DNA of 64,000 bases from Flavobacteriales bacterium (GTDB lineage Bacteria; Bacteroidota; Bacteroidia; UBA10329): contig JAIOYO010000008.1 in NCBI GenBank assembly GCA_021741075.1, positions 18,205-82,204 on the forward strand, given 5' to 3'. A program made the position numbers and the translations under genes. The notes under the pieces are model-generated. The model did not search any database. It saw only the letters and a program-made list of their open reading frames with translations, and was not told the origin of the DNA. Position 1 is the first letter of the stretch. Each line of letters begins with the position of its first letter. Below, piece by piece: positions 34,347-43,777 of this stretch.

Positions 34347-35717
34347 TTGGAAGACCCTCCTGAACAGGTTTATACCTTTCTTGATTTAGTATTGCTTTCG
34401 GGCTGGTTACCTTTCGACCTGGTTTTTGGGTTGCTTGTGCTTATCATCTTGCTTGCGTGCTCCGCTATGATTTCAGGGGCAGAAGTGGCGTATTTCTCTC
34501 TTTCTAAGGCTGCGTTAGAGGAATTGGAGGCGTCTCCTCTGCGTTTGCATAAACAAGCGTTGGTTTTATTGCAACGTCCGAAGAGGCTGCTGGCTACTAT
34601 TCTCATAGCAAATAACTTTGTCAATGTCGGAATCGTAATACTATCTACTTACCTCATAGCGGAGAATGTTTCGAAAGATCTCCTGAGTTATATGTTAGGA
34701 GGAATTGTTCCTGTTGCTAGAATTATTGAGGTCTTTGGAATTACTCTCATCGTGCTACTTGTAGGTGAAATTATCCCAAAGGTTTATGCCAATCAGTATG
34801 CGGTTGGGTTCGCTTCCATCATGTCTTTCCCGTTGTATTACATGTCCATCATGTTTTCATTTTTGAGCGTGCCTCTCATTAAAATGACAGCAATTGTAGA
34901 TAGGCTTGCGTCTGCCAATAATGGACACATTTCAGTCGATGAATTGAGTCATGCGCTTGACCTTACCAAAGCGGAATCGATTAGAGAAAAAGAAGATCGA
35001 AAGATTCTTGAAGGCATTGTTAAATTCGGAAATACCGATGTGAAGCAGATTATGAAACCGCGAACTGATGTGGAAGGGTTTTCTAATAAGACAGTCTATC
35101 GGGAGTTGCTAGAGGGGATTTTGGAATCGGGCTATTCTCGTGTTCCAATCTATGAGGAAAGTTTGGATAAGATTGTAGGAATCATCCATATCAAAGACCT
35201 CTTGCCACACATTGATGAAGTGGATGGTTTTAAATGGCAAAGTTTGATGCGTCCGCCATTTTTTGTTCCTGAAAGCAAGATGATAGATGATCTTTTGGAA
35301 GAGTTTCGTGAGAAGAAAGTCCACCTAGCCATTGTGGTCGATGAATATGGTGGTTGCGAAGGTTTGGTAACCTTAGAAGACATCATAGAAGAAATCGTTG
35401 GAGATATTTCGGATGAATTTGACGATGAAGAAGTGGTTTATTCGAAGTTGGATGACGACAATTATGTTTTTGAAGGAAAGACCAATCTAAAACAGTTCTA
35501 TCGTGTTATAAAGATTGACGGAGAACGATTTGAAAAGAACAAAGGGGAAGCAGATACCTTGGCCGGCTTTATCCTAGAGCAATCAGGAAAAATGCCAATG
35601 AAGAATCAAAAGGTCATCTTCGAATCGTACGAATTCACGATTGAAAGTGTGGATAAAAGGCGAATAAAACGCGTGAAAGTGACCCGTCTTCCAATGATTG
35701 AAAAGGAAGAAGAATGA
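34347..35717 (+). CDS. gldE: Gliding motility-associated protein GldE (CorC/HlyC-type CBS protein)
   Basis: A 456-residue membrane protein: CNNM/DUF21 membrane domain (about 20-190, ACSAMISGAEVAYFSLSKAAL), two CBS domains (IMKPRTDVEGFSNKT... and VHLAIVVDEYGGCEGLVTLEDIIEEIVGD) and a CorC/HlyC C-terminal domain. The family includes Mg/Co transporters; the gldD neighbour makes this GldE, which works with GldD in gliding/T9SS. The start is TTG 34347; no ATG occurs before residue about 40. It overlaps gldD by 4 bases. Confidence 0.92.
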   Translation: MEDPPEQVYTFLDLVLLSGWLPFDLVFGLLVLIILLACSAMISGAEVAYFSLSKAALEELEASPLRLHKQALVLLQRPKRLLATILIANNFVNVGIVILSTYLIAENVSKDLLSYMLGGIVPVARIIEVFGITLIVLLVGEIIPKVYANQYAVGFASIMSFPLYYMSIMFSFLSVPLIKMTAIVDRLASANNGHISVDELSHALDLTKAESIREKEDRKILEGIVKFGNTDVKQIMKPRTDVEGFSNKTVYRELLEGILESGYSRVPIYEESLDKIVGIIHIKDLLPHIDEVDGFKWQSLMRPPFFVPESKMIDDLLEEFREKKVHLAIVVDEYGGCEGLVTLEDIIEEIVGDISDEFDDEEVVYSKLDDDNYVFEGKTNLKQFYRVIKIDGERFEKNKGEADTLAGFILEQSGKMPMKNQKVIFESYEFTIESVDKRRIKRVKVTRLPMIEKEEE

Positions 35718-36292
35718 GAACGTTACGCTTCCTTTTTTTGTTTTTCGTAGTCGTTGGATTGGCTTCTTGTAATCAGGAATACACGCCAAAACCACGTGCG
35801 TACATGCGAATTGCACTGCCAGAGAAAGAATATAAACTCATAGAAACTGGTTGTCCGTATTCGTTTGAAATTGCAACGTATTCCGTGTTCAAACCGGATA
35901 CCCGACCGCAATCAGATTCATGCTGGTTCAATATCGATTACCCACAATTCAAAGCACAGCTGTATTTCAGCTATAAGCCTATCAATGGAAACTTGGCTGG
36001 TTATCTTGAGGACTCTAGAGAGTTGACCAACAAGCACATAAGTAAAGCGTCTGGAATTGAGGAAACACTCATCATTAAAGAGGATACTCAAGTTTATGGA
36101 ATGCTCTATACGGTTGCAGGAAGTCGTGCGGCTTCACCGCTACAGTTTCATTTGACCGATAGTACCAATCACTTCCTACGCGGAGCGTTGTATTTCAATG
36201 TTTCTCCGAACAACGATTCTCTAGCTCCTGTGATTGATTTTTTGAAGGATGATATCCTTCACCTCATTGAGACGCTTAATTGGCAGTCATAG
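35714..36292 (+). CDS. gldD: Gliding motility lipoprotein GldD
   Basis: A 192-residue lipoprotein with signal MRTLRFLFLFFVVVGLASC (Cys19 lipidation site) and the GldD body: YTPKPRAYMRIALPEKEY, CWFNIDYPQFKAQLYFSYKP and a C-terminal FLRGALYFNVSPNNDSLAPV. It is required for gliding in F. johnsoniae. Overlap ATGA with gldE indicates coupling. Its 3' end overlaps the convergent ctaA gene by 17 bases. Confidence 0.95.
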   Translation: MRTLRFLFLFFVVVGLASCNQEYTPKPRAYMRIALPEKEYKLIETGCPYSFEIATYSVFKPDTRPQSDSCWFNIDYPQFKAQLYFSYKPINGNLAGYLEDSRELTNKHISKASGIEETLIIKEDTQVYGMLYTVAGSRAASPLQFHLTDSTNHFLRGALYFNVSPNNDSLAPVIDFLKDDILHLIETLNWQS

Positions 36293-37361
36293 CACTGGTG
36301 CGAATCTGAGTTTTTCGGCCAAATGCCGAGTACAGATAAACTTGTGCGCCAAAAATCAAGCAGGAAATAAATAGGTGCACTGGTTGCGCCCAAGACGGAA
36401 CGCTGAAGTACGCCATTATTATTCCTGAGACAGTGGCAATTCCAACAAATACAGCCAAATAAATCGCAGTTCTGAATACCGCGTTATAATGTTGTTGGTA
36501 CTTGAAAATATGATAGCAGAGCCACGCATTTCCTAGTAAAACAAGCAAAGAAAACGACCGGTGTACTTTGAATATCCAATCGAGCTGCGCAATCCAAAGC
36601 TCTCTTTGGCTGAACTCTAGGCTTTTGGCAATCACATCAATTTGTTGACGAACTTGTGTTCCGAGTAAAACCTGAATAAGCGTAAGTCCGATAAGAATAG
36701 CCAACGCATAACGCATCGTATTTTGTAGGTTTACTGTAGCCAGCGCACGCATACCAAAAGCGGTTTTTACGTAGAGATACACCAATCCAGCGATGACTAA
36801 AAATGCCAAAAGCATGTGTGCCGTCAAAACACCAGGAAGCAAGTTTGTGGAAACTACAACCGACCCCATCCAACCTTGAAATCCAGTCACGATTATTACT
36901 CCCAAAACAAGTAGAGGAACGCTACGTTTCTTTTTCCAATAGATGAGCGAACTCAAAAAAGCTGCAATAAGGAGCACACCGAGTAAGGCGCCAGCTAAAC
37001 GATTCACATACTCAATCCACGTTCGTTGCCAGATGAAATCGGTTTCTTCGTAAATGCTTGGGTCTTCGCTGATTTTTGCGGCCATTTCGTCCCAGCCTAA
37101 TGGGCGAATCAGCTTGGCTAATTTCTCGTTTTTTGTTTTTCGAACTTCGATGTAATGCGCTTTGTAATCTATTGGAAGTTCTCTGATGCTGGTAGGAGGA
37201 ATATAGCTGCCAAAGCATTTTGGCCAATCTGGACAGCCCATTCCCGAGCCGGTCATCCGAACAACTGCACCAGCTAAAATCACTAAATACGTACAGAATA
37301 TTGATGCTCTCAGTAAGGCTCTGAAACGGTTTTGTTTTTTGCGGGTAGACGGAATAGTCAT
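36276..37361 (-). CDS. ctaA: Heme A synthase (COX15/CtaA family)
   Basis: A polytopic protein of 361 residues with eight hydrophobic helices that oxidises heme O to heme A for cytochrome c oxidase. Signature parts: ILAGAVVRMTGSGMGCPDWPKCFG, WIEYVNRLAGALLG, FQGWMGSVVVSTNLLPGVLTAHMLLA and KVHRSFSLLVLLGNAWLCYH with the His pairs. It is the longer COX15-like type. It stands alone between the recQ terminator and convergent gldD. Confidence 0.93.
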   Translation of the reverse strand: MTIPSTRKKQNRFRALLRASIFCTYLVILAGAVVRMTGSGMGCPDWPKCFGSYIPPTSIRELPIDYKAHYIEVRKTKNEKLAKLIRPLGWDEMAAKISEDPSIYEETDFIWQRTWIEYVNRLAGALLGVLLIAAFLSSLIYWKKKRSVPLLVLGVIIVTGFQGWMGSVVVSTNLLPGVLTAHMLLAFLVIAGLVYLYVKTAFGMRALATVNLQNTMRYALAILIGLTLIQVLLGTQVRQQIDVIAKSLEFSQRELWIAQLDWIFKVHRSFSLLVLLGNAWLCYHIFKYQQHYNAVFRTAIYLAVFVGIATVSGIIMAYFSVPSWAQPVHLFISCLIFGAQVYLYSAFGRKTQIRTSAMTAN

Positions 37362-37399
37362 GGCAGCAAAGCTATTAAATAGGCGTTTGTGAGAATGAA

Positions 37400-37423
37400 A
37401 AAGGACGGCAATTGCCGTCCTTT
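37400..37423 (-). terminator. Intrinsic terminator of recQ
   Basis: A perfect 24-base palindrome, AAAGGACGGCAA plus its complement, followed on the minus strand by T-rich sequence (TTTTTC). It lies 22 bases past the recQ stop and upstream of ctaA, insulating the two. Confidence 0.88.
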
Positions 37424-37444
37424 CAACATTTCAAATCTTAATTC

Positions 37445-39652
37445 TTAGTGTCCGAACTCCGATATAAATTTAATTCGAACCAATCGAACCTCTTCTTCTG
37501 TGTAATCATCTTCACCGAGTTCGGCCAATGCAGCTTCTATACTATCTGTTTCGGCTTCTTCTTGGAAGTATTCGTAAATATCGTCCTGCTTGTCTTCATC
37601 CACTTCTTCATCAATGTAATAGTCGATGTTAACCTTTGTTCCGGAACTGACAATGTGTTCAATTTCAGTAAGTAGGTCATCCATGCTTAAGCCTTTGGCA
37701 TCTGCAATGTCTTGAAGGTCGAGTTTTCGGTCAATACTCTGGATAATGTAAACCTTATTGCTCGATTTGTTGACCACGGTTTTAACAACCATGTCTTGCT
37801 CGCGCTCGATTTCGTTCTCTTCGACATACTCTTGAATGAGTTCAAGGAACGGCTCGCCATATTTTTTTGCTTTTCCTGCGCCAACGCCCGTAATGTCGGT
37901 CAATTCATCCATTGTAATCGGATAACGAAAAGCCATGTCTTCCAACGATGGATCTTGGAATATGACGAACGGAGGAAGGTTCTCTTCTTTGGAGATGTCT
38001 TTTCGGAGGTCTTTCAACATTTTTAAAAGCACATCGTCTGTAGAACCGCCACCCTTCATGGCGCCCATTGGCATCGCGTCTTCTGCTTCAGTAGCAGCTT
38101 CGTAATCGTGGTCAATGGTCATCATGAACGAAGTTGGATTATCCAAATAGGCTTGACCCAAATCTGTCAATTTCAATAAGCCATAATTTTCAATATCCTT
38201 GGTTAGATAGCCATGAATTACGGCTTGTCTCACCATTGATTGCCAATAGCGTTCGCCTTTTTCGGCACCCTCTCCAAAGGCATCAAGGGTATCGTGTTTG
38301 TACGATTTAATTTGAGATGAACTGGTGCCCAACATGATATTGATAACATGTTTGGATTTGAATTTTTCCTTGATATCTACAACCGTTTGAAGAATGGCTG
38401 TTAGTTCGTGTTGTGCTTCCTCTTGCTTTTTCGGATGCTTACAATTATCGCAATGCTCATCACAACCTTTGGCATCAAACTCTTCTCCGAAATAATGTAG
38501 GATGAATTTTCTTCTGCAAACAGAGGTTTCTACATAAGAAACTACCTCGCCCAACAATTGTTTGCCGATTTCTTGTTCAGAAATAGGTTTCCCTTGCATA
38601 AACTTCTCCAACTTAGTGATGTCGTCATAGCTGTAAAAGGCTATACAATTTCCTTCGCCACCATCACGCCCGGCTCTACCGGTTTCTTGATAATATCCCT
38701 CAAGACTTTTCGGAATATCGTGATGAATAACGAACCGGACATCTGGTTTGTCGATTCCCATTCCAAAGGCGATAGTGGCGCAAATCACGTCTGCCTCTTC
38801 CATCAAAAAGGCATCTTGATGCTTAACCCGTGTTGCAGCATCCAATCCGGCATGATAAGGTAAAGCCTTAATGCCATTGACTTGGAGTGTTTCTGCCATC
38901 TCCTCTACTTTCTTACGGCTAAGGCAATATACGATGCCAGATTTTCCTTCGTGTTCTTTGATGTAGCGAATCATATCGCGAGCTACATTCTTGGATTTCG
39001 GACGAATCTCGTAGTATAGATTGTCGCGATTAAAAGAAGATTTGAACACTTTTGCCTCGGTCATCCCAAGGTTTTTCTGAATATCGCTCTGAACTTTTGG
39101 TGTTGCTGTAGCAGTTAGAGCCATCACTGGAACTTCTCCAATAGCTTCAATCATTGGGCGAAGCCTTCTGTATTCTGGACGGAAATCGTGCCCCCATTCA
39201 GAAATACAATGCGCTTCATCAATAGCAACAAGAGAAATATTTACGTCCTTAAAGAAATCAATATTCTCTTGTTTGTTTAGCGATTCTGGTGCAACGTAAA
39301 GCAACTTAGTGATGCCTGCTTTAATGTCGCTTCTTACTTGCTCGGCTTCGCCTTTATTAAGAGATGAATTGAGAAAATGGGCAACTCCACGCTCCGAGCC
39401 GAAGCTTCGAATAGAGTCAACCTGATTCTTCATCAGTGCGATTAGCGGTGAAACGACAATGGCCGTTCCGTCAGATATCAATGCTGGTAATTGATAGCAA
39501 AGCGATTTTCCACCGCCCGTTGGCATAATTACAAATGTGTCGTTTCCGTCAAGAACACTTTTAATGATTTGTTCCTGTTCCCCCTTAAATTGGTTAAAAC
39601 CAAAGTACTTTTTAAGTGCGTCTTTCAATTCTGATCCTACTGCTGTTTCCAT
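37445..39652 (-). CDS. recQ: ATP-dependent DNA helicase RecQ
   Basis: A 735-residue 3'-5' helicase. Motif 0/[13 protein letters not shown] and [18 protein letters not shown] box with [19 protein letters not shown]; motif [15 protein letters not shown]; Zn-binding C-R-R-K-F ... C-D-E-H-C-D-N-C; winged helix; and an HRDC domain (about 535-610, [17 protein letters not shown]). A further C-terminal helical and acidic region of about 110 residues resembles other Bacteroidota RecQ proteins. It maintains genome stability in replication and recombination. Confidence 0.96.
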   Translation of the reverse strand: METAVGSELKDALKKYFGFNQFKGEQEQIIKSVLDGNDTFVIMPTGGGKSLCYQLPALISDGTAIVVSPLIALMKNQVDSIRSFGSERGVAHFLNSSLNKGEAEQVRSDIKAGITKLLYVAPESLNKQENIDFFKDVNISLVAIDEAHCISEWGHDFRPEYRRLRPMIEAIGEVPVMALTATATPKVQSDIQKNLGMTEAKVFKSSFNRDNLYYEIRPKSKNVARDMIRYIKEHEGKSGIVYCLSRKKVEEMAETLQVNGIKALPYHAGLDAATRVKHQDAFLMEEADVICATIAFGMGIDKPDVRFVIHHDIPKSLEGYYQETGRAGRDGGEGNCIAFYSYDDITKLEKFMQGKPISEQEIGKQLLGEVVSYVETSVCRRKFILHYFGEEFDAKGCDEHCDNCKHPKKQEEAQHELTAILQTVVDIKEKFKSKHVINIMLGTSSSQIKSYKHDTLDAFGEGAEKGERYWQSMVRQAVIHGYLTKDIENYGLLKLTDLGQAYLDNPTSFMMTIDHDYEAATEAEDAMPMGAMKGGGSTDDVLLKMLKDLRKDISKEENLPPFVIFQDPSLEDMAFRYPITMDELTDITGVGAGKAKKYGEPFLELIQEYVEENEIEREQDMVVKTVVNKSSNKVYIIQSIDRKLDLQDIADAKGLSMDDLLTEIEHIVSSGTKVNIDYYIDEEVDEDKQDDIYEYFQEEAETDSIEAALAELGEDDYTEEEVRLVRIKFISEFGH

Positions 39653-39853
39653 TCAATTTTTTTTCCCTTGATGTCTAAAGGTAGGGATTTGCCCATAACC
39701 GACATCCCGTATTTTTAGTTTTTATCCTAACGTACAAATTCAATCGATGAACTTCTGTTTTTGGGGGCGCAAATGTGAGTAATAAACTCCTTTTTTCGTC
39801 ATGTTTGCTAGGCTCAAACGCTTACTTTTATGATTATTGCAACGAGGACAACA

Positions 39854-39876
39854 ATTCTGCATGCAGAATAAATTTG
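39854..39876 (+). promoter_or_regulatory. 16-bp perfect palindrome abutting a -7 element upstream of the glycosyltransferase
   Basis: ATTCTGCATGCAGAAT (39854-39869) shares its last T with TAAATTTG (39869-39876), a -7 match. A palindrome there would be placed to act as an operator. I see no clear -33. The rest of the 264-base gap 39653-39916 holds no open frame or other motif I can name. Confidence 0.5.
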
Positions 39877-39916
39877 CGGAGGGCCGAATTTTAAAGTTCC
39901 AAGCGCTTTTGACTAG

Positions 39917-40795
39917 ATGAAAGACCTAACGATTATCATTCCGGCCTATAACGAAGCGGCCTCGTTAAATGAGTTTTTACCCGAATTAATTTCGTTTATC
40001 CAAACGAACGACCTTCATCTGATTATTGTTAATGATGGCTCAAAGGATGAAACGTTAGCTGTTCTGAAGCAATTTGAAGGAACAGAACGGTACCAGTTCT
40101 TCTCTCATAAAGTAAATAGAGGTTATGGTGGAGCTATAAAAACCGGAATACGAAATGCGCTTACCGATTTCGTTATTACGATTGATGCGGATGGTCAGCA
40201 CGATTTGAATGATGTGTTGGCTTTGCGTGATATGATTGGAAAGACGGATGCTGACATGATTGTGGGCAGTAGGTTGGCGCATAAAGATGCATCCTTGTAC
40301 AGAGGGATAGGAAAAAGCTTGATTAGGTGGTTTGCCAAACTGCTTTTACCGATACATATTAATGATATCAATTCTGGAATGAAGATTTACAACACGGAAA
40401 TGGCCAAACGCTATATCCGACTTTGTCCTGACCACATGGCCTACAGCGACATAATTGCGATGGTGTTCATTAGCAAACGTCATTTAGTGTTGGAACAGCC
40501 AATCAATATCAAGCCGAGAACTGCTGGAGTAAGTACGATTAGTACACTAACAGCCATCGAAACTGTAAAGGAGATTTTGAATATTGTAATTCTATTCAAT
40601 CCAATGCGTGTGTTTTTTCCAATTGCGTTTATGAGTCTTGCACTCGCATTGGCTTGGGGAATCCCGATTGCATTGCGCGGTCGTGGGGTCAGTACGGGAG
40701 CGATGCTTGGGTTCACCACCGGACTTTTGTTTTTCTTCTTAGGCCTTCTTGCCGAGCAACTTTCTCAGATCCGAAAGGATAGCGTAGACAAGTAA
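39917..40795 (+). CDS. Family 2 glycosyltransferase, dolichol-phosphate-mannose-synthase-like
   Basis: A 292-residue GT-A enzyme: IIIPAYNEAASLNEFLPEL, LIIVNDGSKDETL and DFVITIDADGQHDLND (the D-x-D metal site), then GSRLAHKDAS. The C-terminal 60 residues form two membrane helices (MRVFFPIAFMSLALALAWGIP, GFTTGLLFFFLGLLAEQL). Such proteins load a sugar on undecaprenyl phosphate at the inner membrane. The convergent gene at 40813 looks like a GT-C enzyme that uses such donors, so the two may cooperate; the sugar is unknown. Confidence 0.88.
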   Translation: MKDLTIIIPAYNEAASLNEFLPELISFIQTNDLHLIIVNDGSKDETLAVLKQFEGTERYQFFSHKVNRGYGGAIKTGIRNALTDFVITIDADGQHDLNDVLALRDMIGKTDADMIVGSRLAHKDASLYRGIGKSLIRWFAKLLLPIHINDINSGMKIYNTEMAKRYIRLCPDHMAYSDIIAMVFISKRHLVLEQPINIKPRTAGVSTISTLTAIETVKEILNIVILFNPMRVFFPIAFMSLALALAWGIPIALRGRGVSTGAMLGFTTGLLFFFLGLLAEQLSQIRKDSVDK

Positions 40796-40812
40796 TCTAC
40801 CTAGCCAATTCT

Positions 40813-42762
40813 TTATTTCTTCAGAAGAGATTTTCCCCAATTCAAATTGTTCTTAGCAAGTTCATAGCTTGGATTAAGTTCCAGTGCTTTTTCGCAAGCT
40901 TTAATTCCTTTTTCGGGTTCATTCAATTCATTGTATGCGCAGCAGATATTATTGTATGCTTCTGCATAATCGGGTTTGAGCACCAGCGCCTTTCTACACT
41001 CGGCAATGCAGTCTTCAAATCGCTTTAGCCGATAATATTCCAAACTTAGATTGAGATGATTTTCTGGCGAAGGATTATTTGCCGCAAGGTTTTCTTTTTG
41101 TTTTAAAGTTTGATTGGCACTCACCGAAAAATCATCAAGTAATTGCTTGGCGTTCTCGTGGCCGGGACTCAGCCTTAGAACTTCTGTTAAATGATAGCGT
41201 GCATTGGAAAGATCTCCTTTTTTTATCAGCCATTGAGCGTAGAAATAATGACAATCAGGATAACTAGATCCCTTTTGGATGCTTTTCTCATAATAGCGTT
41301 GCGCAAGCTCGCTGTTGCCCGAAGCGGCTTGGCATATTGCCATATTTAAACTCAAATAAGGATGATTTCCGTATTGAGTTGAGAACGCACGATTGTAATA
41401 GTCAATGGCGGTAGGATAATCTCCAACGCGCATTTTCGCTAAACCATAATTCATCAAACCGCGTCCGTTGTTTGGACTTTTAATCGTTACATCGCGCCAT
41501 AGACTTTCATCGCTAAACCAAATAAGGTTTCGTTGATGAGTTCCGTATGCGTTTCCAGCTAAAATCATCAATCCTAAAACCATTGAGATAGTACGTGCTG
41601 CCGAAGAATTTTCAAGCTGTGGTTTTAAGAGAAGATAGAATCCCCACGATGCAGCCATGGTGAGACCCACAAACGGATAGAACATTCGGTGGTCGTTGGT
41701 TACTTCTGCCAACGGAATGATGCTTGAAGTTGGAACTAAAGCAACAATAAACCAAATGAGCCCAAAAGAAATAGGGCGTAAATGTTCCTTTTTTGTGCAA
41801 TAGATGATGCTTGCGGTAAGCGCAATCAGAAACAAGATTCCGACAATGAAACGGTAGTCAGATAGGCTTGTGACAAGCGTCCAATCTGTATCGGCACTAA
41901 GATTTATTGGTATGAAGAACGTCCAAAAGTATCGGAGAATGACAAATGGCTGCGTAATCAAGTAATTGTACACCGATGGGCCTCCTGCAACCCACGTTTC
42001 TGGTTCCATGTGTCTCGTAAAAAGGAAACTAATAGCACAAACAATAATTACCGCTATTGATTTTTTGAAGGCGTTCCATACGCTTTTGAATGTTTTACCC
42101 GTGAGTTTGGTGAAGTCGGTGTTTTCTTCGAACAAAAGAATATAAGCCAACAACAGCCCAACGTACATCACCGAAGTTGGTTTAGTGAGAATACCAATAA
42201 TTACGATTGGAAGTGACCAAAGCTTTTTCTTGCCAGTGGTATACTGATACACTACAAATGCTGCTACCACCAGTGCGGTCGAAATAATGTCCGATCGTGC
42301 CGATATATAATTGATGGATTCGGCATTGGCCGTGTGTAACATGTACCACGCCACTGCAAATAATGCCACAGCATCTGCGGCAAATTGGTCGGTCAATTGT
42401 CTAAAAACCTTTCGGAATAGGAGGAACATGAATATTCCCTGAAAGATTACCCATAAAAACGTAGAAATATGGAAGTAAAAAGGGTCTAGTTCATTCCCAG
42501 CTAAGTAGTAATCCACGGCAGCCGAAAGAGTAACGATAGGGCGGTAAGATTGGTTGGTTGGAAGCGAACTCTGAGTAGTGCCATCCGTGAAATACTCTTT
42601 GAAATATTTTAAATCCTTCACATAACCATTATTGACAATGGTGTGACTGTCGTCAAAGTGAAAACCGTTGTTAAAGTGATTCCAATAAGTTGCGGTAAAA
42701 GCAACCAAAAGCAGAATAGCAAAAAGTCTGATGATTGATTTTTGATTCAATTTCATGAACAC
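40813..42762 (-). CDS. Polytopic GT-C-like membrane protein with C-terminal TPR repeats (TMTC-like)
   Basis: A 649-residue protein. The N-terminal 400 residues hold about ten hydrophobic helices; near the start is NGFHFDDSHTIVNN, an acidic first-loop motif like that of GT-C enzymes (PMT/TMTC), then YRPIVTLSAAVDYYLAG. The C-terminal 240 residues are TPR units (GRGLMNYGLAKMRVGDYPTAIDYYNRAF, YAEAYNNICCAYNELNEPEKGIKACEKALELNPSYELAKNNL). The architecture matches TMTC-type O-mannosyltransferases, suggesting periplasmic protein glycosylation using a lipid-linked sugar. Function is inferred from fold only. Confidence 0.75.
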   Translation of the reverse strand: MFMKLNQKSIIRLFAILLLVAFTATYWNHFNNGFHFDDSHTIVNNGYVKDLKYFKEYFTDGTTQSSLPTNQSYRPIVTLSAAVDYYLAGNELDPFYFHISTFLWVIFQGIFMFLLFRKVFRQLTDQFAADAVALFAVAWYMLHTANAESINYISARSDIISTALVVAAFVVYQYTTGKKKLWSLPIVIIGILTKPTSVMYVGLLLAYILLFEENTDFTKLTGKTFKSVWNAFKKSIAVIIVCAISFLFTRHMEPETWVAGGPSVYNYLITQPFVILRYFWTFFIPINLSADTDWTLVTSLSDYRFIVGILFLIALTASIIYCTKKEHLRPISFGLIWFIVALVPTSSIIPLAEVTNDHRMFYPFVGLTMAASWGFYLLLKPQLENSSAARTISMVLGLMILAGNAYGTHQRNLIWFSDESLWRDVTIKSPNNGRGLMNYGLAKMRVGDYPTAIDYYNRAFSTQYGNHPYLSLNMAICQAASGNSELAQRYYEKSIQKGSSYPDCHYFYAQWLIKKGDLSNARYHLTEVLRLSPGHENAKQLLDDFSVSANQTLKQKENLAANNPSPENHLNLSLEYYRLKRFEDCIAECRKALVLKPDYAEAYNNICCAYNELNEPEKGIKACEKALELNPSYELAKNNLNWGKSLLKK

Positions 42763-42911
42763 TCTTTCTTTAAACGCAATTTCAACTTGTGGGATTTTAA
42801 TAAGAATTCAGCCCCGAATATAATTGCGTCAGTCCAATCTACGCGACCATATTACCATTCATAATCCAATTTTTACGTGGAGGTCTGCGGTCAATAAACG
42901 AAACGCAACGT

Positions 42912-42919
42912 TACCTTTG
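42912..42919 (+). promoter_or_regulatory. -7 element (TACCTTTG) of tatC
   Basis: TACCTTTG lies 7 bases before the ATG at 42926, so the tatC transcript is probably leaderless. The -33 region has only a partial match. Confidence 0.55.
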
Positions 42920-42925
42920 CGCGCC

Positions 42926-43750
42926 ATGAGCAGAGAACTTCCTGAGGGAGAGGTAAGAGAAGAGGGCGAAATGTCGTTCTTAGAGCATCTGGAAGTGCTG
43001 CGATGGCATTTAGTGCGCTCGGTTTCGGCAATTTTCATTTTCTCTATTGCCGCTTTTATTGCTAAAGGTTTTATTTTCGATACGTTGCTTCTTGGTCCAA
43101 AAAATGGAGATTTTTGGACCTATCGCATGGCGTGCAAGTACCTCGATTTGTTGTGCTTTGAGGAAATGCCGTTCGACTTGATTAACATCAGCATGTCTGG
43201 TCAGTTTAGCACACATATTGTAGTTTCGATTATTGCTGGTTTTGTAGTGGCGTTTCCGTATGTAGTTTTTGAAATGTGGCGTTTTGTCAAGCCAGGTCTT
43301 CATAGCAACGAACGGAAATATGCCAATGGAATGGTGTTTTATGTGTCATTCCTATTCATTCTAGGAGTGTTGTTCGGGTACTATTTCATTGCGCCACTTT
43401 CTGTTAATTTTTTGGGAACCTATCAGGTAAGTGAGACCATTCGCAATCAAATAGATTTGAACAGTTATTTCAGCACAATTGCAACGCTGGTATTGGCAAG
43501 TGGAGTCGTTTTTGAGTTGCCAATTCTTATTTACTTTCTTACCAAAATTGGAATGGTTACTCCGGCTTTATTAAGACAATATCGCAGACACGCAGTTGTT
43601 GGAATCCTGATTTTAGCGGCAGTGATTACACCTCCTGATGTGTCGAGCCAGATACTTGTATTTATTCCATTAATGTTGTTGTACGAAATAAGTATTGGAG
43701 TATCTGCTATTGTTTTGCGAAACGAAGCCAAGGCAAATGCCGATATTTGA
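42926..43750 (+). CDS. tatC: Sec-independent protein translocase TatC
   Basis: A six-helix membrane protein of 274 residues, the twin-arginine receptor. MSFLEHLEVLRWHLVRSV is the conserved start with the Glu of the signal-binding site, PFDLINISMSGQFSTHI and FPYVVFEMWRFVKPGLHSNERKYA follow, and the end has PDVSSQILVFIPLMLLYEISI. ATG 42926 (MSRELPEGEV) matches the promoter; the frame is open upstream to 42824 but the extra residues are unlike TatC. No tatA is nearby. Confidence 0.95.
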   Translation: MSRELPEGEVREEGEMSFLEHLEVLRWHLVRSVSAIFIFSIAAFIAKGFIFDTLLLGPKNGDFWTYRMACKYLDLLCFEEMPFDLINISMSGQFSTHIVVSIIAGFVVAFPYVVFEMWRFVKPGLHSNERKYANGMVFYVSFLFILGVLFGYYFIAPLSVNFLGTYQVSETIRNQIDLNSYFSTIATLVLASGVVFELPILIYFLTKIGMVTPALLRQYRRHAVVGILILAAVITPPDVSSQILVFIPLMLLYEISIGVSAIVLRNEAKANADI

Positions 43751-43777
43751 ACCGATGAGAGAAGCGCGGCCTAGTTT

